DNA of 63,300 bases, from NCBI RefSeq assembly GCF_000421605.1, contig NZ_ATXI01000011.1, forward strand, positions 1 through 63,300, read 5' to 3'. Shown one piece after another: positions 1 through 6,735 of the stretch. The DNA comes from Thermodesulfobacterium thermophilum DSM 1276. Lineage in GTDB: Bacteria; Desulfobacterota; Thermodesulfobacteria; Thermodesulfobacteriales; Thermodesulfobacteriaceae. The notes under the pieces were generated by a model, which worked only from the letters and a program-made list of their open reading frames with translations, was not told the DNA's origin and ran no database searches. Position 1 is the stretch's first letter. Every line of letters starts with the position of its first letter. The translations under genes were made by a program, and so were the position numbers.

Positions 1-94
1 AACCACTTCCTTTAATTAAGTCTGCTTTATACGAATTGAGGCAAATGTTTGTAAAGAGATTTTATAAGGAGACACAATTCTCTTGACAAGTGTC
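1..94 (+). mobile_element. Right end of an insertion sequence (IS256-like), rest outside the window
   Basis: The first 94 bases are the reverse complement of positions 63164-63257, with one mismatch near position 53. The boundary falls at the outer tip gacaagtgtc (ending at 94), where a reading frame typical of another transposase is cut. The element extends off the left edge. The plus-strand frame inside it ends at a stop 8 bases before the tip, as expected for a transposase whose 3' end abuts the inverted repeat. The family is inferred from that C-terminal peptide and from an 11-base match (agaattgtgtc) with the presumed end of the IS256-like remnant at 354-364. No target duplication can be tested because the other end is not visible. 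Confidence 0.8.
3..86 (+). CDS. Transposase, C-terminal 27 residues only (partial at window edge)
   Basis: The open frame enters from the left edge and stops with TGA at 84-86. It ends with residues ALYELRQMFVKRFYKETQFS. The same peptide, with identical sequence in the overlap, is encoded on the minus strand at the right edge of the window. A basic, aromatic C-terminus next to the inverted repeat fits IS256/mutator-type transposases, but the catalytic part lies outside the window, so the family call is tentative. The gene reads into the window and stops just before the IS tip. Confidence 0.6.
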   Translation, partial: PLPLIKSALYELRQMFVKRFYKETQFS

Positions 95-266
95 GGCGAA
101 TAAGGAAATAGCCATTTGCTTTGTTGTCTATACTATTTCTCAGAAAGATCTCCCGTTCCTTTTTCATAAGTTCATTCAGAAGTAAAGCAGCTAAAGTTCT
201 CAAACCCTCTTTTGAATCAATTTTTGAAAATTCTTCTAATATCCTTTCAAGATCAAATTCAGCCAT
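95..266 (-). pseudogene. IS256-family transposase N-terminus, interrupted by another IS
   Basis: A minus-strand frame starts at the ATG at 266, preceded by a good ribosome binding site (gggggtg). It encodes about 57 recognisable residues, including LLNELMKKEREIFLRN and DNKANGYF. This is the usual N-terminal signature of IS256/mutator transposases (a run ending in NKANGYY followed by the start of the conserved region). The frame leaves transposase sequence at about position 95, where the IS end that occupies 1-94 begins. The frame then continues through the IS to a chance stop at 27-29. The gene is therefore broken by insertion and cannot encode an active transposase. The remaining 5' flank of this older element extends to about 365-377. 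Confidence 0.75.
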
Positions 267-377
267 TTTGCACCCCCTATTTTGTTTTTTTAGGGTATCT
301 TATGTTATCTTATTTAAGTCAAAATTAAAATACTTCAAAATATCTAATCAATGGACACAATTCTAATTATACTGCCT
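95..377 (-). mobile_element. Remnant 5' end of an IS256-like element
   Basis: This stretch holds the broken transposase N-terminus (95-266), its leader, and a presumed terminal inverted repeat around 354-377. The repeat contains gacacaattct, which is the reverse complement of the 11 bases agaattgtgtc also found 13 bases inside the IS tip at 63176-63186. The outer limit is estimated from that spacing and could be off by several bases. The sharing of the inner repeat suggests that the interrupted and the interrupting elements belong to the same or related families. Confidence 0.45.
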
Positions 378-868
378 CTTTGATTTAAAAAATTTTTGCT
401 AAATTGCAATTTCTAATGCCCCTAAGTTTCATCTAATTTTTCAAATTTTAACAAAAATCCCTACAGTGTAATGAAGCTCTTCGGAAAACCTGTTTAAGAT
501 CATTTTTCAAAAGTTAAAAAGCTTTATCTCGCTTGCAAATGGGAAAACCACCTTGAAAAAGGGCATTAAATGCCTTTCTAAGAGTTTTCTTACTCGGTAA
601 TGATAAGTAAAAAGACTAAAAGCCCGTTAAGTATTTGATAAAGAAAAAGGCTTATGATAGCTGAAGTGGAGTAAATTCGTGGACGACCTGAAAAGTTTTT
701 TGCTTGACCATCCATCAGGATTGAGTTTACCGTCCATCACCTCCACCTTTTGAGAATTTTAAATCGCTTTATTATTTTACAGATTTTTATAAAAAATTTC
801 TCCTATGTAACTATTTCCTAACAGGCTCGGTTGATAATTTGAAAATTTGAAAAAAGTAAGAACTTGAG
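378..868. other. AT-rich intergenic stretch without a supported gene
   Basis: About 490 bases with no open frame that has a start, a ribosome binding site and recognisable protein sequence. It contains a short imperfect hairpin near 558-577 (aagggcat/atgcctt) that does not look like a strong terminator. It also has a short plus-strand run near 695-755 that could be read as about 30 residues ending in a stop, but it has no start. It is probably decayed mobile-element sequence. Confidence 0.4.
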
Positions 869-2809
869 TTAAATAGATATTTCTTGTGAATCAGGTAGGT
901 TCAATAAATTTTTGAGTTTTTTAATTAACGGATGCTCGGGATTGCTGTAAGTGATATAAATTCTATCTATGGCTCTTGTTAGGGCAATTCTTAACTTGTA
1001 AAAAACTTCCTTTTCTGTTTCGGTTTCTCCGTCAAAGAATTGCCACTGCTGAACTTTTCTCTTTGATAGCTGAAATTTTAAAAAGTCATACTGCTCATCA
1101 ATCAAACGACAAATTACAAACCACCCTTCTAATCCACGACAGTATCGATATTTCACAATTCTAAAACCCTGAACTGGGAAGTTTTTCTTTCTAATATCTT
1201 TAACTGTTCCATCCCAATATATGTAACCAAATATTTCAAGAATTTCGGTTATTTTCTTGTTTTTTTGGATATTATCAGGTTCTATGATTATACAATCTAC
1301 AGTATCATTTTTTTTCTCTCTTAAGTCATTAATTAAGGATATCCAGAAATCTGTTATTAACAATTTTGTATCAGGTATTATCTCAATTACACCTTCCCCA
1401 ATTTCTTTTTCAAGTCCTTCCTCTGTCCAGCTGTCATCTAAAAATTTTTCAGAAATCAATTTGTTAAATTTATAAAGTTTACCTTTTTGTCTGTAGTTTT
1501 GTCTGAGAGGGACAGTATGCCTTTTATCGTTTGGCAATTTTGGGAACCAGTCTGTATATTTTGGTCTTCCCTTTACAACCTGGTCTGGACCTATGGCTAC
1601 GATTAAATGTTGATATCCACCAGCCAACCACTTAACTATTTCCTGCTCCTTCTCATTCCAATCCTGCCCCTCATCAACTAATATATAGTCAACATTGTAT
1701 TCTGGATACTCTTGAATAAATGCACCTTTGTAAATGCCATCAGTGTCGATCATAATTTCATTATAAACATTTTCCAAAACTTTATCATGATAAATTTGCT
1801 CATAATTTTGTGGCGAAACTTCTTCCTTCTTATTAAAAAGAACTCCATATATTTTCCAAATTAATTCGTCTATAGTTTCTACTTCAATTTTCTCATGAAT
1901 ATATTTCTCAATTTTTAAGATGGTAACTAACCTTTCTATATCAGCCCGCAAAGCATGATTGTAAGTAAGATACAACACTCTTGCTCCCGCATTATGTAGT
2001 GAATAAGCATGATAGAGAAGTCTTATTGTTTTCCCTGTTCCAGCCTTTCCTTTAAAGGTTACAAATTTGCTGCCAATGTAGTCTTCGTATTTTGGCTTGT
2101 CTTTATGCACCCTTTCTTTAGTGATTGCCTCTACTCTTATTCTATCTGCTTCAGTCATTTTTATGGATATAGCTACTGAATAAAGAACCTTTTTAATGTC
2201 ACTTATATCTACATTTTGATTAAACGAATTTAAATGTTTAAATTCAATATCCTTTCTTTGATTTATAATCAATCTAATCATATCCTCTAAATCTGGCTTG
2301 CTGAAAATCACATAACTTTCTATTACTTCATTATTCAATTCGTTACTTTCTATTCTTGTCTTGGATATCTCTGGAAAATAAACACCACAATAAACATAAT
2401 GAAGAATGAAATTGTTATCAATTTTTTTAAATTTTTCTTTTAAATATGATTTTAAATTTTTTGCTTTTTTACTGAGTTTGGAAAGAACTTTCTCTGGTTT
2501 GTTTGAATAATAAACTACAATATCATTTTCTACTGAGATCTTAAATTCTTTATGCTCTTTTACCTCAATAATCATTAAAAGATTTGAAACCAATTTGTCC
2601 TTTCTCTGAATTGGGCTTCGTAATTTTACAAAACATACAATATCGGTTTCGCTGTGTTGGAGCCCTGGGATTGAAAAACCGCCAATTAAAAGACCCTTTT
2701 CTACATCTGGCGAGCTTTCAAGAATATCCTTAAACTCGTAAAGTGCGTTCTTCTCACTGTCCTTTAAGTGATTTAAATTTGCATTTAAAATCTTTACCTT
2801 TTCCTCCAT
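869..2809 (-). CDS. NERD-like nuclease domain fused to UvrD-type SF1 helicase
   Basis: This 646-aa protein carries an N-terminal nuclease-like region with the pattern TDIVCF (about residue 55) followed by IIEVKEHK (about 80), which fits the D...ExK layout of NERD/PD-(D/E)XK folds. Next comes an SF1 helicase core: Walker A GKAGTGKT (about 253-260), LYLTYNHAL (motif Ia), Walker B-like DEGQDW (about 378-383), LRQNYRQ (motif IV region), GFRIVKYRYCRGLEGW, and ALTRAIDRIYI (motif VI). Such proteins act on DNA or RNA ends and are common in phage-defence regions, but the exact job is unknown. The start is the ATG at 2809, preceded by aggga. The gene is markedly AT-rich and stands alone on the minus strand between mobile-element debris and two small exported proteins. 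The helicase call is sure; the nuclease domain is likely. Confidence 0.8.
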   Translation of the reverse strand: MEEKVKILNANLNHLKDSEKNALYEFKDILESSPDVEKGLLIGGFSIPGLQHSETDIVCFVKLRSPIQRKDKLVSNLLMIIEVKEHKEFKISVENDIVVYYSNKPEKVLSKLSKKAKNLKSYLKEKFKKIDNNFILHYVYCGVYFPEISKTRIESNELNNEVIESYVIFSKPDLEDMIRLIINQRKDIEFKHLNSFNQNVDISDIKKVLYSVAISIKMTEADRIRVEAITKERVHKDKPKYEDYIGSKFVTFKGKAGTGKTIRLLYHAYSLHNAGARVLYLTYNHALRADIERLVTILKIEKYIHEKIEVETIDELIWKIYGVLFNKKEEVSPQNYEQIYHDKVLENVYNEIMIDTDGIYKGAFIQEYPEYNVDYILVDEGQDWNEKEQEIVKWLAGGYQHLIVAIGPDQVVKGRPKYTDWFPKLPNDKRHTVPLRQNYRQKGKLYKFNKLISEKFLDDSWTEEGLEKEIGEGVIEIIPDTKLLITDFWISLINDLREKKNDTVDCIIIEPDNIQKNKKITEILEIFGYIYWDGTVKDIRKKNFPVQGFRIVKYRYCRGLEGWFVICRLIDEQYDFLKFQLSKRKVQQWQFFDGETETEKEVFYKLRIALTRAIDRIYITYSNPEHPLIKKLKNLLNLPDSQEISI

Positions 2810-2891
2810 TTTTCTCCCTACTTTAATTTTTCCTCACTATCCTTCCTAACAGGAAGTATACCACACACCAAAGTGCCTGCAAAACTAATAC

Positions 2892-3251
2892 CTAACAAAA
2901 TACTGTCCCTGGTAAAGCTTTAGAGATTAATTCTTCATTTTCAGCAAGACCGAAAGTTGTAAACAAGTTGCTCATTGCATTAATTTTACTTATACCAGTA
3001 TACACAGTAAAAATTAAAACAATCAGTCCGAATAAACTTACAGATATAAACCAAGCATTCACATACTTTACTTCTCTATAAATACTCAAAACCGATAAAC
3101 CAAAAAGCACTATAGGGATAACGTAAAGAAGGTAACCTATGCCTCCGACATGATGAATGTAAGCAATAAGCCCACTACCTGTCGCAACCGGCATAAAAAT
3201 ACCAATAATACCGAAAAAACTTAACACCACCCTTACCACCTTGATTTTCAT
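2892..3251 (-). CDS. Small integral membrane protein of unknown function
   Basis: The product is 119 residues, started at the ATG at 3251 because gaggagg sits 8 bases upstream; an in-frame ATG at 3293 lacks such a site and overlaps the upstream gene. Three or four hydrophobic stretches are visible: VVRVVLSFFGIIGIFMPV, YLLYVIPIVLFGLSVL and WFISVSLFGLIVLIFTV, with few charged residues between. The C-terminus ends abruptly in KALPGTVFC, so the gene may be shortened. It lies just downstream of the exported protein at 3277-3831 on the same strand and is probably cotranscribed with it. I recognise no family. Confidence 0.55.
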   Translation of the reverse strand: MKIKVVRVVLSFFGIIGIFMPVATGSGLIAYIHHVGGIGYLLYVIPIVLFGLSVLSIYREVKYVNAWFISVSLFGLIVLIFTVYTGISKINAMSNLFTTFGLAENEELISKALPGTVFC

Positions 3252-3276
3252 CCTTTGTCCTCCTCTTTTTTTATCG

Positions 3277-3831
3277 TTATAAATTTCTCTCAAGCGAACC
3301 TTCCTTTTTTCTTTTTTCCATTCTTTCAGCCTCCTTCACCTTCTGCCAGAAGTCCTTTCTTGCGTAAATCAAAGTCATTTCAAAGCTGAGATGGGGTGCA
3401 TCAAGGATGATTTTGGAATTCCCACTAACAAATTCAGCATACCTGTTCCCCACAAACGGAACCTGAGACTTCACGAGTTTATACTTGGACCTCAGGGACT
3501 TGAAAATTTTATCCCAGTAGTAATAGAATTCTCCAAATTTTGTCTTTGGAAATTCCATAATTACTGCGGTAAGAATGCCCCTTTCGTCAAAAATAGCAGT
3601 AGCTGAGCTTAACCCTTCTATGTCAATATTTGTGGTATCTACTTCATACATTTCACCCCTGCTATAAGCATTAATACCCTTTGATTTTACGGAATACTTT
3701 GCTTTCAGGTCCGCTATAGTTGCCTTGCCAATGGTTAATCCTAACGGAGAAGGATCACCGCTAGCAAAAACTAAAGAAAGATTAAAAAAGCTGAAAAAAG
3801 TTAGAATAAAAATCACCAGGCGAACCATCAT
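3277..3831 (-). CDS. Exported protein of unknown function
   Basis: This 184-aa product begins with a clear signal peptide: basic start, hydrophobic run LVIFILTFFSFFNLSLVFA, then a likely cleavage after ALVFASG-type residues. The mature part begins DPSPLGLTIGKATIADLKAK, a pattern (short beta strands with G-x-T-x-x-D-L) seen in small periplasmic proteins that resemble truncated TonB-box or SmpA-like lipoprotein domains; that comparison is only suggestive. The tail is charged (KEAERMEKRKKEG). A ribosome binding site (gaggggg) precedes the ATG at 3831. The gene overlaps the leader of the next membrane protein gene, and the two probably form one small operon. Confidence 0.6.
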   Translation of the reverse strand: MMVRLVIFILTFFSFFNLSLVFASGDPSPLGLTIGKATIADLKAKYSVKSKGINAYSRGEMYEVDTTNIDIEGLSSATAIFDERGILTAVIMEFPKTKFGEFYYYWDKIFKSLRSKYKLVKSQVPFVGNRYAEFVSGNSKIILDAPHLSFEMTLIYARKDFWQKVKEAERMEKRKKEGSLERNL

Positions 3832-4414
3832 AGCCCCCTCCCCTCACTTAATTTTTTGCTTGTCTTCTCTTTTATACTTCCTTCTTAATTATTAATAACT
3901 AATAACATGTGTCAAGTCTGACTTAAATAGATGAGAAAAGGAACTTGAGGTGTTCTCCATTTTTGAGTCCTTTTTTGAGAAGGATGTTTCAGAAAGGGCT
4001 TAAAAAGTGTTGGTAGGTATTAAGATAGAAGGTTCTATCTTGATGGAGAAAAGGAATTAAAGGTTTCAACTTTATAGCAGGGAGGAGGTTTGAAATCATC
4101 AAGGGCATTTGCAGGGCTACCTTCAATTTACCTTCAATTTAAGATATTCCCCAAATTGCCAATAAAAATTTATATTCATTCATGTGTTCCCCATTTTCCA
4201 ATTTATATAAACGATTTATAATATCATCCATCAGGTGAAAAATCCCTAAACCTAAGAGGATTTTGTTATGCCACAAAATTCTCTTAACTTCAAAAATCCT
4301 GAGAACTCACAAAAACCTAACCTCTCGTTCAGGATTTTTTTTGTTGATGCCTTTACCGGGTTCAAACAGGGGTTACAGCGCCTGGCAATATAAGCAGAAA
4401 ATCAGACAGCCAAG
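3832..4414. other. Intergenic stretch with decayed sequence
   Basis: No gene is supported. Visible structure: a perfect 9-2-9 inverted repeat at 4022-4041 (aagatagaa/ttctatctt), a 9-base tandem duplication ttcaattta-ccttcaattta near 4120-4141, and the terminator-like hairpin at 4292-4339. A 42-codon frame at 4269-4394 has a start but no convincing ribosome binding site. The stretch leads into an IS1380-like transposase remnant and is probably the worn-down remainder of mobile elements. Confidence 0.4.
4292..4341 (+). terminator. Terminator-like hairpin with a long loop
   Basis: Two 11-base arms (aaaaatcctga at 4292-4302 and tcaggattttt at 4329-4339) are exact reverse complements separated by 26 bases, and a run of T follows the second arm. 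On the plus strand this has the shape of an intrinsic terminator. The loop is unusually long, and no complete plus-strand gene lies upstream, so it may instead be a remnant of a mobile-element end or of a small RNA. Confidence 0.35.
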
Positions 4415-4546
4415 ATGACTTACAAGGGATTTCGTGGATATAGACCTATCATTACGGCATTTAAAGAGATACCTTTGATAGTTTATCATGAATTTAAGGA
4501 AGGCAATAGGCATGATGGACATGTAAGGCGAGGCAGTCAATTTTGA
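4415..4546 (+). pseudogene. IS1380-like transposase fragment
   Basis: The plus-strand frame reads TYKGFRGYRPIITAFKEI and then YHEFKEGNRHDGH before a stop at 4544-4546. The pattern Y-x-G-x-x-G-Y-x-P, a hydrophobic strand and then E-F-x-x-G-N is the usual middle part of IS1380-family DDE transposases. Both the upstream catalytic Asp region and the C-terminal Glu region are missing or unreadable, so this is a relic. It sits directly upstream of the TPR-Ppx/helicase module and may mark how that module arrived. Confidence 0.5.
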
Positions 4547-4812
4547 AGGTTGTGGTGGGGGTTGACAAGTTTAGGGAGTATTTGAGTATAAAAACACGGT
4601 TAGAGGAGTTAAATGGGTTGACGTAAGAGGTGGGGATAGTAGAGTTTATATATGAGGAGGTAAAAAGAGGATATGGGAGTTTTTAAGTCTAAAGATTACG
4701 GAAAGATTTCTGATTTTATTCTCTATCGGCAAAATTGGGAAATATTCCCCCTGTTAGACAGAAAAAAGCTTTCGGGTTATATTAAATGGAGAAGTTGAGA
4801 AGGGGGTAAAGT
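4547..4812. other. Short non-coding leader before the TPR-Ppx gene
   Basis: No supported gene. Reading plus-strand frames gives only short peptides broken by stops (for example IVEFIYEEVKRG at about 4638-4673), probably more transposon debris. No convincing promoter could be picked, though the transcript for the module should start here. A ribosome binding site (aaggggg) lies just before the ATG at 4813. Confidence 0.35.
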
Positions 4813-6732
4813 ATGAAGTTAAGAGCTATTTTAAGCTTCCTACTTCTTGTCCTTGCTCTAACCTCCCTTGCAAGGGCTCAAAATCCGATTGAGACCTGCT
4901 TTAACTACCTTGAGGCACAGGACTACAAGAGGGCGATAGAGGCAGGAAAGGTTGCTGTAAGGCTTTATCCAAATGTGTCTCTCTCTCACCTCTGCCTCGG
5001 AAAAGCTTACTTGAACACAGGGCAGGTTGACCTTGCCCTTGAATCTTTTAAGAAGGCTGAAAGAGAATCCCGAACAAAAGAAGAGCTTGCAGTTGTCTAC
5101 AACTGGATGGGGATGGCATACGATAAAAAAGGTCTTCTGGATGAGGCTCTTCTCTACTACAGCAAAGACCTCCACCTTAGTAAGGAGCTTGGAGACAAAA
5201 GAGGGGAAGCGGCAAGTTTGAATAATATAGCAGGTATATACCGGAGAAAAGGTGAATATCAAAAGGCCCTTGAATACTACAATGAGTCCCTGAGGCTTAA
5301 AACGGATGAAAAGGAAAAAGCGGTAACCTACAACAACATAGCTACCCTCTACTCAGACCTTGGAGACTACAAGAAGGCTGTGGAGCATTACAAAAAGTCT
5401 CTGGAAATTGACGAAAGATATGGTAACTACCATGGGTATGCTGCAACTCTTCTCAACCTTGGCAACATATATAGAAAAATGAAAGACTACAAGCAGGCAG
5501 AGGCTTGCCTTCTTGAAGGTTTAAAAAGGGTCAAGAAGATAGAAGACAGATTTTGGGAAGGTGTGGCATACGTATACCTTGGCTTGCTGTACAGAGACAC
5601 GGGCAACAGAGCCCTTGCTAAGGAATACCTCAACAAGGCTCTTAGGACCTTTCAGGAGATAGGAGCGCAGGAATCTGCCCTTGAAGCGCTTGCTTATCTT
5701 TATGAGCTTGAAAAGGTTGCGACTACCTTATACGGAGGGGTTGAGGTTGGGTCAAAGGGGGTTAAGGCTATTGCCCTTGAGCTTAAGCTTTCAGGGGATG
5801 AGCTTTATGAGATAAAGGAGCTTTACCGTGAAAGCATAAACACGACCATCATTGCGGGTGTCAAGGAGACGGGAAGATTTTCTAAGGATGGCATCGAAGA
5901 GACGATGAGGGCTCTTGCCTCTCTGATTGAGGGCATAAAAAAGGTAGGGGTCCCGGAGAAGAATATTTTTGTTGTGGCAAGCAGTGCTATCTCCGGTGTC
6001 TCAAACGTGGATGAGTTTGCAAGGGCTGTAAAGGAGAAAACAGGTTATGAGCTAATCCTTCTTGACAAGGATGGCGAGGTTCTTTACAACATTGTTGGTG
6101 CCGTGCCTAACAAGTATTTATACAGTTCTGTTGTTGTGGACATAGGGAGCGGAAATACGAAGATTGGGTATTTAGAGGAGGTGGGAGGGAAGCCCTTTGT
6201 GAGAAGCTTTGAGATACCCTATGGGACGGTGAGCCTCACCGAGGAGGCAAAAAAGAGGGGAAGCTTGAGGGCAGGTTTGAGGGAAGTGATAGAGAAAGAG
6301 GTGATCCCCCTTGTTAAGAGAGAGATGGAGAAGAAGCCAGCCTTCAAGAGCAGGAAAAGCGTATTCCTGATAGGTGGTATAGTTTGGGCGACCGTGAGCT
6401 TAACCATGCCAGAAAGCGTTGAGGAAAGTTATGTCAGGGTAAAGGTCTCAAAGGTTGAGGAACTGAGGAAGGCTTTAAGGGCTAATCCCAAGAGGGCTTT
6501 AAATCCAGATCTTTCAAAGCTCTCAGGGGAGAAGAGGGAGAGGGCGTTAAAGGCTTTGCAGAGGGTAAGGGAGGTATTTTCTGAGGAGAACTTAGTAGCG
6601 GGGACGGAGCTTTTGCGGGCCATACTTGTTAATCTTGGGACAGAGGGGAGGGAGTTGATTTTCCCGAGGCAGGGGAACTGGCTTATTGGCTACGTAGTGT
6701 TGAATGGCTATTTTGCCGAGGTAAAAAGGTAG
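4813..6732 (+). CDS. TPR-repeat protein with signal peptide and Ppx/GppA-like ASKHA domain
   Basis: This 639-aa protein starts with a strong Sec signal (MKLRAILSFLLLVLAL, likely cut after LARA). Residues about 25-300 form six or seven TPR units, such as AASLNNIAGIYRRKGEYQKA and AVTYNNIATLYSDLGDYKKA. Residues about 305-639 match the Ppx/GppA phosphatase fold: GVEVGSKGVKA (first phosphate loop), ASSAISGVSN (about 389), a GE pair in DGEVLYNIVGA where the family has its catalytic Glu, VVDIGSGNTKIGY (second phosphate loop, about 440), PYGTVSLTE, and LIGGIVWAT at the place of the usual GGT loop. Ppx/GppA enzymes hydrolyse polyphosphate or pppGpp in the cytoplasm, so an exported or membrane-anchored version is odd. 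The next gene, an SF1 helicase, starts 3 bases after the stop. Codon use is richer in G/C than the surrounding genes, suggesting transfer. Confidence 0.8.
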   Translation: MKLRAILSFLLLVLALTSLARAQNPIETCFNYLEAQDYKRAIEAGKVAVRLYPNVSLSHLCLGKAYLNTGQVDLALESFKKAERESRTKEELAVVYNWMGMAYDKKGLLDEALLYYSKDLHLSKELGDKRGEAASLNNIAGIYRRKGEYQKALEYYNESLRLKTDEKEKAVTYNNIATLYSDLGDYKKAVEHYKKSLEIDERYGNYHGYAATLLNLGNIYRKMKDYKQAEACLLEGLKRVKKIEDRFWEGVAYVYLGLLYRDTGNRALAKEYLNKALRTFQEIGAQESALEALAYLYELEKVATTLYGGVEVGSKGVKAIALELKLSGDELYEIKELYRESINTTIIAGVKETGRFSKDGIEETMRALASLIEGIKKVGVPEKNIFVVASSAISGVSNVDEFARAVKEKTGYELILLDKDGEVLYNIVGAVPNKYLYSSVVVDIGSGNTKIGYLEEVGGKPFVRSFEIPYGTVSLTEEAKKRGSLRAGLREVIEKEVIPLVKREMEKKPAFKSRKSVFLIGGIVWATVSLTMPESVEESYVRVKVSKVEELRKALRANPKRALNPDLSKLSGEKRERALKALQRVREVFSEENLVAGTELLRAILVNLGTEGRELIFPRQGNWLIGYVVLNGYFAEVKR

Positions 6733-6735
6733 GGT

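Noticed and set aside
4269-4394. 42-codon frame whose middle (FRIFFVDAFTG) recalls the start of PhzF-family proteins
   Set aside because: The similarity is about 8 residues, the frame stops soon after, the ribosome binding site is weak, and the terminator-like hairpin lies inside it.
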